From the NCBI GenBank assembly GCA_025642065.1, contig JAODUP010001181.1:32953-96952 (forward strand): a DNA stretch of 64,000 nt, in the 5' to 3' direction. This document shows, piece by piece, positions 12,701 through 23,596 of this stretch. The notes beneath the pieces were generated by a model. It was not told the DNA's origin. It saw only the letters and a list, made by a program, of their open reading frames with translations, and ran no database searches. A program made the translations under genes and the position numbers. Position 1 is the first letter of the stretch, and each line of letters begins with the position of its first letter. The DNA comes from Paralvinella palmiformis. Lineage: Eukaryota > Annelida > Polychaeta > Terebellida > Alvinellidae.

Positions 12701-15700
12701 CCTAATTCAATGTCGTAAAGGTTATTTACAAACGCAAAGTGGTGGGAGGGGAAGTCTGACCACAGTTCGGGGTGGATTAACCACACACATATATGGGCAG
12801 TGTAGACTTTTGAAATGTTGACACTGAGCGACAAAAGTTCGAATTTTTACACGACCACTTTGGCACTGTGACTTTCAGTCACTAGACTTTAATTGTAGGG
12901 AACGTGGTAATTTTTTCAAAATGGTCATAGAGCTTCATTGGATAGGTCTTGTCATAACTAATAAGGAAATGTATAGTTTAATGGGGCTATCTTTTATAAT
13001 TATTGAGTAATTGGCTAAAATATGCCCCAAATATCACCACTTATTTGCCAGGTCACAAAGTCTAATTTTGTGACCTGGCAATGTACCACTGCCAGAGGGG
13101 AAGGTTTAAGAACATCATAAATCACCCAATAATTGTACCACTGACCAGTTTTCATTATTGGTGTAATGTAATATTTATGTATAACACAAAAAGAAATAAA
13201 TATGTATCAAGTTATTAAATTTTTCAGAAATAAGGCTGCAAAATTGGCCCAAACACCAATTTTGGACTTATTTCAGGGCGCTCCAAAATTAGAAATGGTG
13301 AAATTTTAAAATTAGTCACAGAACATCTATTTTTGTTTCATTAGATAGTTCTTGAAGAGACTAATAAGTAAATATATAATTTGACATTGTTTCCTTACAT
13401 TATTTAGGAAATATACACCTCAATAAGGTAGAAAATGACCACTGTAAGGTCCAATACATCTATTTTTAATCCAGACATAAAAAACAATTAAAATCGACAT
13501 ACAATGAAAAATAAGTTCAGGTGTTGTGCTGTTATATATTTTATAAGGAAATTAACCACAATACAATATGTTTTATTATTAGAAAGCAGTTATATATACA
13601 TATTATATGCAAGTAAATCATATTACGGTGACAAATGTGATGAATTATTTTTCAAGCGAGACGGACAAATCCAATGGAAAAGACGACATTGCAATGATGC
13701 CCTTTTAATTTGGGACATAATCCATGGTCTCATTAAATCATGCATCAACTGTTTTATGTACATCTAACAAATTGAAATGCAAATAATCATGAACACAATG
13801 CAAATGCCTTTCAGTGTTTTATCTTAGGCCGGCAAGCTTGAGGCAACCAACTTTTTTTAAACAGATATTTAATTCTCTAGTACATCTTAATGTTCACAAT
13901 ATGCACAAAATATAGTCAAATATAATATATATGTATATTATTATGCATATATCATACATAAAATAGGATGGATGGGCTAAATTAGGCATAGATTTGATTG
14001 GATTGTATAACAACCTAAACATGTTGATCTGATGCTGGGGGAATTTACAAGATTTGGCCCAAAAGGACATCTGGGTTTTTCCCATTGTGCAGCACGGATA
14101 GGTTTGCATCAAAACTAAAATTACTGTAGCTCCCGGCTATTAAGCCAAGACTTTGTGTCATCATTTTTACCCTTATTTTGGGGGGGTTGGCTTAATGGCT
14201 GGTGCTATTTCAGTGTCAAGAAATCCAGTCATCGGGCAAAAACATTTCAGTGTGTTAGCAGCTGTCTAGACTCTAGTCTAGATCTAGATGCAAACGGACA
14301 TCAATCGACATTTTGACTTAAACTCATGGAGTGAAAATAGAAGTGAACCAAGTGGCTGATAATTATACATGGCTTTATAATGAAAATCAATATTTATATG
14401 TAGAATTATCTGATTTTTGTAATTATGGATAAATGTTGTTGGATTCAGTAGCGCATTTCACGACTTGCAAAGGCAGCATCAGTAACAAGACAACTCGTAC
14501 CCAAGACATTCTGTATCCAAGAGCATCGTATCTCATTTGTTTGGCGGCATAGACATTAGTGTGCCCACATATACATATATTGTCTAGGCATATTTATACT
14601 AATAATGGGATAATTACTGATTAATTAATTTATTTTCAATAGAGAGTTAGTTACTAAATGACCGCATATACCGGTAATTTACATTGTCTCAGTTATTGCT
14701 TTACATTGTCTCAGTTATTGCTGCGTTAGTGACCGAAACGTACCATCAAAGGCTTAGTAGTAATTGACAATATGTCTAAGTCATTGACTTCATATGCGGT
14801 TCATTCAATGTTCAATCACGCCGTTAATATAAGTTTGAGGTCGTACGTATGCGTTAACAGTTTGTGTAAACGATCTTTATATAATTAGCCTTGATCTATT
14901 GACAGTAGAGCTATACAAAAAAACATTGGTACGAATAACTAAAACAAAACTATTTCCTGCATTCAATACTGCAGGGAAAAGTTCAGATATTTAGGTCGGC
15001 TTAATAAAAATGACCTCGAATTAATGGCCGGGACATACAGTATAACATTAAATAGAACACATTCTCAGCTTTATCGCAGTGATGGTTTCCCTTGTCCAGC
15101 TCAATTATTAATAGATGTATTATTGTGGTTAAGATTTAAAAGTGATCGCAGACTAGGTTAGTTTCGTATTTTCATAGGGAAACCAGCATATTCAAAAAGA
15201 GGGGAATATTGACAACAACATGGCTAGTTTCGTTTGTTAAGAAGTATTGCCAAAGCTGTGCGCAAAGAGGGTAAACAGACCCCATATAGCAGACCATTTT
15301 GTCCAAAAAACGTTTGCGCTTCATTTCTGGCCTGTTTTTGATGTCTCGTCATTTAACAATTATATCCCCCGTTTCAAAACAAATTAGATTAGCAGTAAAT
15401 TAGGGGATAGAGCTATATGTGATCTGTTTAATTTATAGTTATTACTTGAAATATTAAGAAAACATTCAGATGGAAAAAGCTCTAAAATACCTATAATATG
15501 ACACAAATATCATGTGAATATTATTAAGGAAGTTGTGGCATTTTCTATGTCTCTAAATGACGACAGTTTTGGTTCTATTATTCCCATATGTTAGCATTAC
15601 AATCCCAAATTTGATTGTTTTTCACTAAAAGGCTTATAACTTTTTTAATAATCAAGATTTTTTGACGAAATCTGGAAAATATATGGAAGGCATGTAATTC

Positions 15701-18625
15701 TTTCATATTCTGTAAATGGAGTAGAAGACAGAATTAGTACCTAGGTGGATTTTAATTAGCAAAATAAACATTTCATGACAAAAATTTGATAGCTTTTTAC
15801 TACAATTAGTATAAATGCCAGTACCTTTCTTAATAATTAAGATTTCTTGATTGAATCTGGAATGAAGATGGATGGCAACCAGGGTTGGCATTGATTTAAT
15901 TAAATCATCAATTTAATCATCATGAAAAATGAATATACTGATTTTTTTTTCAGATCATCTTAAATTTATACTAACCTGATTACTCACTTTATTTGTGCAA
16001 ATTTATAATAATAATAATTTAGTTAATTAAATGCTTGCTGTGCTCAGTTGCATCAAGATCCGATGTGGAACGAGCCTTTTCAACATTTGGTCTTGTACAC
16101 AGTAAACTGCATAACGTTAACAGGCTTGGAGTAGCAAAAGCGGCCAAACTTGTGTTCATGTAAACACTGCTTTGGATTCTTGACAATTAATATGAAGATG
16201 ACATTACTCAGGCTACCAATAATGAATAATCACATGCACCACAAACGGATTGTTTTGTTGCGTGCTACTGCCAGTTGATTTAACTGTAAGTATTTAAATA
16301 AAGTTTAAATGTGTACATCACAGCTTTGATTTAATCCTTTAGAAATGTTAAGAATGAAATGTTCAGCCTCTTGGGTATATTATGATATTCCATATATTTA
16401 TTTATTTTCAGAATTACTTAGTATTTCTTATGAGACTGTTGAAAACAACAATCTGATTTGATAGAAAAAAATCATGATGGCAACTAGTTTGTTCTTTTCC
16501 AATTCCAGTGTATCCACAGACTTGAAATGAAAATATTTATGGCCGCAACATGGCCATGGGAATGAGTTCGAGGAGGGATGAAATTTTGGAGGAAAAAAAG
16601 CGACATTAGTTTAATTCTGATTGCATCTAGAGTCAACATTTCAGGTTTTGCACTAAAGAAATCTGTCCATAATCTATAAGATTTTAACAAGATATAGTAT
16701 GTTACTATCTAACTTAATACAATAAGTCGGATATTTAATAGTTGTTTTATTTTAGTGAATGGCCTCCTCCTTTTCCCATCATAACCATTCCATCCTCACT
16801 TACATGTACTTCATTAACCTTATGATACACAGTACATTATATTACTTTTTATCATACAACTAGACAATTTTCCAAAGAACACCACCAAGTGAATTACAAC
16901 ATATTATACAATGTTAATTACCTTACTACTTAATATTTACACTACTTATCAAAAGCCTACTCATATGATGCTACATGCAAGGGACTACTGTAAAACTAAT
17001 TGTAAAAAAAATAACTCGTATTATATTTGCATTTGCTGGTGTAGTCTAATATTAATGACTGGTGGAGACCTATCTTGTTTCCCATAGTCTTAGATGGAGA
17101 GCTGTATATAGACATGAATGGGAAAATAGATAATACACCTTAATAAACAAGTGTTTTATTGCAGAAAAAGCTCAATTTGAAAGAATAAATTACACACTCA
17201 ACTGTGAGGAAATAAGAAAATATAGGAGATTTGTCAAAAAAAAGGAGGTAATAAAAGAAAGAGATCTAGCAGAATCATAAAATAAAGGAGTTTCTTTGAA
17301 ATAAAGGACATGTGGACACACTGAATTCATATAAAATAAATGTATTCAAAGTTAAAACCACTTTCTGAATGGCAGCATTAATAGGCAAAGAAGAGGTGGC
17401 AGAGTCAGAGGGGAGTAATCTGTAATGACAAAAGTTCTCTTTCAGTACGGCTATTGTCACATTTTAAAGCACAGATGCACAGAATGTTTTTCAATTAAAC
17501 TCTTCATGAGCAATAGAAAAGTTTTCTAACAAGTGCTTCTTAGGAATACCTACAGTATGGGTATTTACAGGTCCCATTTCTTTTTTTGGCAGCTTCCTCT
17601 TTGATGGATATATTAAACAGATGTCTCAACAAAATAGAAAGAACGTCTTTCAAAGTTGGTAATCTGCCAGTCACTAACACAAGATTTAATAAAATCCACT
17701 TTTCCAATATCTAAGATATATTTAGAACGTTCTGATATGTTTTAAGTATAATCTAGGAAGTCTTACTAAGTAAAATGAGTCAGTGTGCATAGGTCTTTCA
17801 ACGTTATGACCCGAAGCATGGCGATCTCGGACAGTTTTAAAAAAAGTTCTGAAAATACAATTGTTATAAAACTTTCAGTAACTTGAGATAGTAAACTGAT
17901 TTAAACCCTTCTTAACTTTCAATCTTCCCTATAAACCATATCAAGTCAAACTAGCGTGTTGAAGTTGGACGAGTTGTCAGAAAGAAAAAAATCGAATTTC
18001 CATCTAAATTCCAGCTTTCCTACTACGTCATTCACGATGATTTATAGAATTCAACAACGACAACCAATAAGAAGCGAATAAATATTAGGGATACCATCCG
18101 TGCGGCTGGAAAACAATAAATCACCGGAAATGTAATAAAATGACGCTGATCTCGAATATATCCACATACCTACTTTCATTTCACGAGTCATTTTGCGTAC
18201 GCCCATTTACAAGCACCTGACTTGTCAAATAATATTCACGACGCTTGCAAAGGAAACACAAACCATTTATTCAGTGATATATTATATTCCAGCCTAAAAC
18301 TATTAAGTGTAATAAATAAAGAATAGGGTTTTACAGTTGTGGCTTATCCCCTAATAGATAAATACTTAAATTTAAAAATACTAAATAGTCTCACAGTAAG
18401 TCACTCAATCTCGAATATGGCAGTGAATAGAATCAACACATGGATTAATTGGATAAATACTGTCACTGGACAATAATTGACCAGCTGTACAAACACATAA
18501 AAGTGGTACAGTTCACATAACAAATAAGCACCGACCGGTGGCCTTTTCTGGTAGGCTAACGTCATTCGTTCACGAACACTTCGAAGTGCCTTACAGATTT
18601 CGCTGTCAGCCATCTTCCGAAACAT
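2478..18625 (-). CDS. PLPBP: Pyridoxal phosphate homeostasis protein (PLPBP/PROSC), 8 exons
   Basis: Binds pyridoxal 5'-phosphate and buffers cellular B6 supply (YggS/PROSC family, a single TIM-barrel domain, no known catalysis). Exons in transcript order: 18625-18536, 10435-10328, 10167-10132, 9585-9510, 8650-8516, 5680-5538, 3974-3876, 2657-2478; the sum is 867 nt, 288 codons plus stop (human protein about 275). Visible motifs: LVAVSKTKP with the PLP-binding lysine at about residue 44, [54 protein letters not shown] and [19 protein letters not shown], in family order. All introns are GT-AG and phases agree at every junction. The ATG at 18625 is the first in frame; a second at 18613 (MADSE) sits in a better initiation context and would give 284 residues. 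It lies head to head with the PANK gene. Introns carry a LINE, two MITE-family copies and hAT remnants, none of which interrupts coding sequence. Confidence 0.96.
3876..3974 (-). CDS. PLPBP: PLPBP exon 7
   Basis: 33 codons ([10 protein letters not shown] to [11 protein letters not shown]), phase 0 on both sides. Holds the strongly conserved ELSMGMS motif. Donor GTAAGT. Confidence 0.95.
4340..5495 (+). mobile_element. 5'-truncated non-LTR retrotransposon (RT fragment plus 3' end)
   Basis: In PLPBP intron 6, antisense to the gene. Carries the RT catalytic box as FADDT at about 4359, then [19 protein letters not shown] and [18 protein letters not shown], followed by frame changes and stops. The C-terminal [12 protein letters not shown] region is near 5049-5148. 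The 3' end has AATAAACG and a short GAATT repeat tail (about 5474-5495). Confidence 0.85.
5538..5680 (-). CDS. PLPBP: PLPBP exon 6
   Basis: Starts by completing an Asn codon, reads [13 protein letters not shown] to NGPNPDFQ, and includes [12 protein letters not shown]. Ends phase 0 at donor GTACTA. Confidence 0.95.
6459..6692 (-). pseudogene. P2X7 C-terminal-like (P2RX7_C) N-terminal fragment
   Basis: In PLPBP intron 5, same strand. Begins [20 protein letters not shown] and continues to [15 protein letters not shown], the acidic leader plus GNTxWCxCxxC entry seen in the widespread invertebrate proteins related to the cysteine-rich P2X7 intracellular domain. After ELCD the frame runs into unrelated sequence and the later cysteine/histidine ligands are missing. 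It may be a decayed multicopy gene, a transposon cargo or a first exon; a GTATAG donor-like site follows the last codons. Confidence 0.55.
7218..8095 (+). mobile_element. MITE family A, copy with altered 3' end
   Basis: Starts TACCGTATATCCCGGCCATT. A perfect 16-bp inverted repeat (7229-7244 with 7281-7296) forms a subterminal hairpin. The interior matches the other copies; the far terminal repeat is lost. Confidence 0.82.
8105..8190 (-). mobile_element. tRNA-like SINE head
   Basis: Minus strand: ATGGTGCAGTAGTTAGAATG, then GTGAGTTCGAATTCAAC (B box). It does not fold as an intact tRNA and lies directly after a MITE in PLPBP intron 5. Confidence 0.45.
8516..8650 (-). CDS. PLPBP: PLPBP exon 5
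   Basis: Starts in the middle of a codon (phase 1) and reads [15 protein letters not shown] to [11 protein letters not shown]. Donor GTAAGT. Confidence 0.95.
9510..9585 (-). CDS. PLPBP: PLPBP exon 4
   Basis: 25 codons plus one base: [17 protein letters not shown] and onward to NKII. The family motif [10 protein letters not shown] is intact. Donor GTACGT, phase 1. Confidence 0.95.
9676..9710 (+). repeat. (AC)n microsatellite in PLPBP intron 3
   Basis: Uninterrupted AC dinucleotides, about 90 bases upstream of exon 4 on the transcribed strand. Confidence 0.92.
10132..10167 (-). CDS. PLPBP: PLPBP micro-exon 3
   Basis: A 36-nt, 12-codon exon ([12 protein letters not shown]), phase 0 on both sides, between acceptor TTCAG and donor GTGAGT. 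It aligns with the human VQELLEKA segment. Confidence 0.93.
10328..10435 (-). CDS. PLPBP: PLPBP exon 2 (PLP-lysine exon)
   Basis: 36 codons, phase 0 at both ends, from DRQKLETRL to GQRHFGENY. Holds the VSKTKP motif whose first lysine is the expected PLP Schiff-base residue. Donor GTATGT, acceptor AACAG. Confidence 0.95.
11272..11334 (+). repeat. 18-bp tandem repeat, three units
   Basis: AGATGGATATACACWWAGATGG-type units repeated three times in PLPBP intron 1. Confidence 0.75.
12253..12506. mobile_element. 254-bp MITE with perfect 14-bp terminal inverted repeats
   Basis: Termini CAGGGTACCCACAG and CTGTGGGTACCCTG are exact inverted repeats and are flanked by TA on both sides. The interior is non-coding and A-rich. 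In PLPBP intron 1. Confidence 0.85.
13047..13079. repeat. Perfect 13-bp hairpin
   Basis: GCCAGGTCACAAA and its exact reverse complement are separated by 7 bases, in PLPBP intron 1. Possibly a transposon end; no function assigned. Confidence 0.8.
14122..15042 (+). mobile_element. MITE family A, complete copy (about 921 bp)
   Basis: Starts TACTGTAGCTCCCGGCTATT and ends with the inverted counterpart AATGGCCGGGACATACAGTA. The interior is non-coding and matches the copies at 7218, 46540 and 47733. Ends and TA flanks suggest a TA-targeting (Tc1/pogo-like) superfamily. In PLPBP intron 1. Confidence 0.85.
15880..16345 (+). mobile_element. hAT-like element remnant with transposase C-terminus
   Basis: Begins CAGGGTTGGCATTGATTT. 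Codons 16044-16163 read [20 protein letters not shown], then [19 protein letters not shown] and stop, the hAT dimerisation-domain signature. The upstream transposase body is missing. An AT-rich GATTTAATC segment near 16327 may mark the far end. Confidence 0.8.
18536..18625 (-). CDS. PLPBP: PLPBP exon 1
   Basis: Encodes residues 1-30 (begins MFRKMADSE, ends YQKRPP). It ends in phase 0 at donor GTCGGT, which is weak at +3/+4. The second ATG, at 18613, lies in a GGAAGATGGC context resembling a YY1 site at a start codon. Intron 1 is about 8.1 kb. Confidence 0.88.
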
Positions 18626-19600
18626 CCTGTTTTCCGCAGTAAATATTTAAGTTTTACTATAAACCACTAGTTCGATGGCTTGCAAAGTTATCGAAATTAC
18701 AGTCTATTTCGAAATATTTTATTTTTACATTTATAGCTGAACGGTTTATCGCAATAAATTATTAAATATACATATGCTGGCCTGTTGAATATTTCTAAAG
18801 ACAATATGTGGAACCAGGTTGTCTAATGAACACACCATTTGTCAATTCGAGATAACCCAATTTATTATGGTATATAGTTGTCTCAGTTCACTCGTGCGTG
18901 GTTTACGAGATAATAAAACGTAAATAAAACAATAGCAACCCTTGCATCTTTGACTTAGTGCAATCGAAAAATAATCTTCTACAAAATTCAAGCGAATAAA
19001 TAAAAATAGAAACGAGATTTGTTTAATTTTCACGTGCCGCAAATGAATACGAATTTTTACATTGAATCTATCCGAAGCGTGATTGTTTCGGGGCTAGCAG
19101 CTAGAATGAGTCTAGTGGCGATTGGCTAGTAGACTAGTGGGTGGCATACGAGTGGACGAAAACAGTGGTGTGTTAATCTAATGTCAAGTAGTTTTTAGTT
19201 TTGAACTAGCCCCGTCGACAGCTTTTTCCATTCCACCCATTCTGTTAAGCAGCCTAAAATCATACGGGCGTCATTTGATTAGACTAGAAACCCGGTCTTC
19301 AGTGAGAGTCGATGTGACAGCGGAACGAACGCAGGTAACCAACCCATCGAATGTTTTGGGTTAAATCGTCAGATCTTGTCTGATGTTTTGCGACTTTATC
19401 GAGCTGTCACCCGTTGCCAGTGTTGACAGTCGGTCTGATCCGTTTCGCTAGCTGATGTTTGTTCGTAATTTCGCAGCAGCAGCCGGTCACAGTTTATCAC
19501 CGATTTAAAAATCGGCCATGAACATGTCACGTTCATCTTCGATCTTGTGCCTGTTTCAGGTATCTATGTACCAAACGACCTTGCAGGACTGATTGCTACT
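18626..19600. promoter_or_regulatory. Candidate promoter/5'UTR zone between PLPBP and PANK
   Basis: Sequence at about 19060-19550 is visibly richer in CG dinucleotides than its surroundings. It contains splice-donor-like CAG/GTAACC (exon end about 19334) and CAG/GTATCT (about 19560) on the plus strand, either of which could end a non-coding PANK exon. The PANK start codon is 3.9 kb further on, so a spliced 5'UTR is plausible; an alternative start close to 23.2-23.4 kb cannot be excluded. Confidence 0.35.
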
Positions 19601-19847
19601 TCAGGTGCTTCACAACTTGTTTATCGCTAACTGACCCGTAAACGTGTAGCGTTACCTACTTGGCTACTGTATAATTGTATAGATCTACAATATAGAATAT
19701 ACATGACATGTTGTGTCAGAATCGGCTTAAGTTATGACTTATCATCTTACTTATCAGTCTTATGTGTGTCGTTTTACAGTAAATATAATAAACCATCTCT
19801 ACTATATAATAGTTTATAGACAATAGCCTAGTATATTTTTAAGTAGA

Positions 19848-19849
<2 letters not shown>

Positions 19850-19888
<39 letters not shown>

Positions 19889-19899
19889 CATACATACAT
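19850..19899 (+). repeat. (TA)n(CATA)n microsatellite
   Basis: About sixteen TA units, then CATA units, between PLPBP and PANK. Confidence 0.92.
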
Positions 19900-20192
19900 T
19901 GATTCAGTAATGCCCAGTATTATCAAAATATGTTTTGTAATGTCATTTAAAATGTTTTAGAAAATTGGAATTTAAATGTAAACTGCACTTACAATTACAA
20001 GTTTATTGTGTTGAAAATATGAAGGGTCTAGCGTTAATTTAATTTTGATTCAAGTGTATTGAAGCTGGCAATTGTACATCACAGATGATATATGTTAGTA
20101 CTGTTTCATTACATTATTAAAGAGATAAAATTAAAGAGAAAAATACATGAGGAGCTGAAATCCCACTAGCACATATCATTTGCTGTTAACAA

Positions 20193-20721
20193 GTCCAGTA
20201 GGATGCTGTGGCTCATCAAGAAGACATTCTCATGTCTAGATGAAGACACTCTGCCAAGGCTGTACAAGTGACTTGTCAGACGCCACCTGGAATATGATAA
20301 CATCATTTGGCATCCACACCATCAATTGGATAAATAGGCAGTGGAAAAGGTTCAGCATCGAGCAACAAAGTTAGTCTCACACCTGAAGCATCTGTCATGT
20401 GAAGAGGGGGCTCCCATCTCTCCTGTTTAGAAGACGGCAAGGGGATGTGATACAGGTGTACAAGATCATGAATGGGATAGACAGAATGAACCCAATAGCA
20501 TTCTTTGAGCACTCAATGAACAAACCAGAGATCTTAGTGAGACTGGGAGATTTTTCGTGAGGCACCGTCATCTTGAAATAAAAAAAACTTTAATTCAGTC
20601 AGCAAGTGGTTCAGGACTGGAACTCATTATCAGATCATGTTGTCAACAGCCACTACCTTAAAGTCATTGAAGTCTATGCTCGACAAGTACTGGAAAGACA
20701 ACATGTACACAATGCCATAGA
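20193..20721 (+). mobile_element. Decayed non-LTR polymerase C-terminal region
   Basis: Frame with stops and shifts: LVRRHLEYDNIIWHPH, VQHRATKLVSHLKHLSCEE, VYKIMNGIDRMNP, and WNSLSDHVV to LDKYWKDNMYTMP stop. This pattern is typical of LINE-encoded C-termini. Lies between PLPBP and PANK. Confidence 0.8.
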
Positions 20722-22180
20722 CTGTATGATAAGAATATCTGAGTAGAGAAAACAAAAGTAGTAAAGACCAAACTATCCGACAGACACAAGCCTTTTATTC
20801 CATATCCTGGTATCATATATCTATAATAATTAATATATATTTGTTAAATGTCATGTACATAGAGTGATTAGGTGCCTGCATTTGTGTTGCAAATTAATTG
20901 AAATGGATTAATTTTGTTGATCAATATTTATAGCTTGTTGTGGTTCTAAACACCCCCCAAAAGAATGTTACTATCAACAAATATTTGTTGACGCAGTGGA
21001 AAACCATATTTAAATAGTGTAATGGCAAAATTTGATACGTGGAAGCTTAAATTCTTCCAATATATTTATAGTCCAGTAACCCCTGCGCACACCAAAAATA
21101 GGATTTACCAATTTTATTTATACATCTATTATTTTATATGAAAAGGTTTCTCAATACATTTCAGATCAGCTTAAAAGATATTTGTTGTTAGGTAAACACC
21201 CAAATATGGGTAGACGTAAATGAACGGAGTAAACTATTTTTTAAGAGTAAAATCACTAAAATGTTATGTAGATCACAGGGATAGAACTATATGGAACAAA
21301 AGTTTATTTAGAGAAAATCTGGAGTATTTAAACAGAATATTTAAAGTAATATTTTAGATCCTTTTTTTCTGTAATCTTTACAAATATTTCCCAACATCAG
21401 TTATTTATTATTGACGCATCTAAAGGCATTAAATAAGTGTGAGATGTTACAAGTTTATCATTTAATTTTTAAGACTTGTTAATGCACGTATTTTTTCATG
21501 CCACCATATTTTATGTTGATAGACCTATGTCGGTAGTGATGATGTAAATCCCCCATAATTTTGGTCGTTTATTTGAAAAACTGACATTAAAAAATCCTTA
21601 AGTTTAAAAAGCTTGAATCCAGCCATCTGTACTCATTCTTCAATGCATGATTAAATGTTATGGACCTTGTTAATCGTTTCATAATCATATTTTAACTCCT
21701 TTTTGTTCTGGAGTTTTTTTTTGGGGGGGGCGAGGTTTCTACTAAATAAATTGTTTATTATAGCCATTTTAGTGCCAAAGTTAGCTGACACTGACAGGAG
21801 TGGAATTGTTCACTAACCAAGGAAGAAGTATGTTAGAACAGCAACAAAATTGTGTGGTCGGCTATAGAATATCAAAGGATCTTAATTATCGATTAGGTGA
21901 ACAAGCCGACTGCTAATCAATCATTTCAATTGGTTCTTCTTTTCATTTGAAAAGTATTTCTATTTTAAATACATCCAAAAGTATTTGTATTTAAATACAT
22001 TTACAAATGAATGTATTTGTATTTGACCAAGAGAAAAATATCTGTATTCAAATGCATTTCAATGTATCTTACCCCATACCTGCCTGGATCTGTCCCAAAT
22101 AGATACATATACAGCAATTGTTTGTTGGAATGGAATTATAAATATCTCGCTTACACACATACACCCATATCATCATCAAG

Positions 22181-22778
22181 CAGGGTTGGCAGATTTTTTG
22201 CACCGATGTTTTAATACCGTTAATTAACATTTATTAATGTCATGTAAAAATTGGGTTTTACAGTTTTTTACACTGACTTGTAAAAAACTCGATGTAAAAA
22301 GATGTAGCTATATAATAATACAATGATAACAATATAATAACATCTACTACGGTATAACTGTAATACACAAATAGCAATTGGGTTAACAGACTAATCCTCA
22401 TTATGATATCCAGTCTAGTTGACCCTCACTGATGAACACATAGTTGCCGACATGCTCCATTCTTCGTACAAAGGTGTAAATCTTGCTGGAAAGCAATTAG
22501 ACACTGCCGACGAATGGATAACTATGAAATACCCAAGTTTACCGCCATTTCCATTTTTCACCAATGTTGCTAGCAAGCTCTCAGCGATTAATTGGTGGAA
22601 CGCCCTTCTAAGATCTTATGTAGTGCCAGCTGACTTTCTTGAATTAGCTGTCACACTACCATCATGCCCAACTTCCTCCACATAAATTGAGCGAATATTT
22701 TCCAATTTTGGAAATATTCACATTAAAGTGCACAATGAAATGTGTATGACACTCTTCAGTAAAGGTGCTATCACATAA
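22181..22778 (+). mobile_element. hAT-like element remnant with degraded transposase C-terminus
   Basis: Begins CAGGGTTGGCAGATTTTTTG. From 22419 a frame reads LHSSYKGVNLAGKQLDTADEW, INWWNALLRSY and LELAVTLPSCPTSST, then an in-frame TAA followed by IERIFSNFGNIHIKVHNEM. This matches the hAT C-terminal region with one nonsense codon. Confidence 0.7.
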
Positions 22779-23499
22779 ATGTGTTGAACGACACATACTG
22801 GGATTAGTAAAATTGGCTTATAGTTATACTGTTATAGTTATAATGAAAGAGCTTTTTGATGTTGTTTACCATATTTTATGATTATTAACAGTTTTGTTTT
22901 TACAATGAAAGTTATTTTACAGTACAAAACTTAATCCTGTTATCAAGGTTATACTATTTAATGCATAGAAACAATTTCCATTATAAGAAAGTAGTAATTA
23001 GTTTAATTTCTTGTAGCTTCAGACTCACATGCTACATGAAATCAGCAGTGTTATTGACGTTCTGTATCTGATTCATGTTTTCGGGGCGTCCATAGCCATC
23101 ATTGCCGATGATGTAGCTGTTGGCGTGCACACAAACACACACATACATAACCACCTACACACTGAATTCAATTCAGCATTCTCGTTATACAGGTGCAGCC
23201 ATGATGCTGGTACGGCAGACGTTTTAGACCCATCTCGGTGGTCGTCACGACAGCGTCTCATCTGACCGGCAGCATCAGATAAATTCACCGCCGTCGACCC
23301 ACATCAGAGAGCCGCTGAAAGCGCTGCTGGATGTTAACTCAACTGCAGTAACAGTGCCGATCGATTAGGCCCAGACGGAAGATAAAGAACGGAGCAGGGT
23401 TGATAGAGCTCGGCACCATTTGAAGTCTGGGCCCAGAGCACGGGAAAGCCTGCGGAAGTGAACCCGTCTGTGGACGCGAATGCCCAAAGTCTTAAGGTG

Positions 23500-23596
23500 A
23501 TGACAACTTCTTCTACTAGTACCTCAAAGGCGGAGACAAACAGTGGCAAGTACTCTCCGACGACTGCCATCATTCATGGAGAACATGGCACCCCAC
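23500..23596 (+). CDS. PANK: PANK first coding exon (N-terminal leader)
   Basis: Frame stays open from a TAG at 23404, but the first ATG is at 23500. Reads [20 protein letters not shown] to HGEHGTP and stops after the first base of a Pro codon at donor GTGAGT. The join to exon 2 restores [12 protein letters not shown]. This leader is not conserved, so it rests on phase, start and donor only. Confidence 0.8.

Larger units (their letters stand above)
10436..18535 (-). other. PLPBP intron 1, 8.1 kb
   Basis: Holds the 12253 MITE, the 13047 hairpin, MITE A at 14122, the hAT remnant at 15880 and the 18-bp repeat at 11272. The stretches 16350-18530 and 11490-12240 show no supported feature. Confidence 0.7.

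Noticed and set aside
18170..18210. Alternative first exon of PLPBP (ATG ACT CGT GAA ... donor GTATGT)
   Set aside because: It would end in phase 1 while exon 2 needs phase 0, so it cannot give the PLPBP frame.
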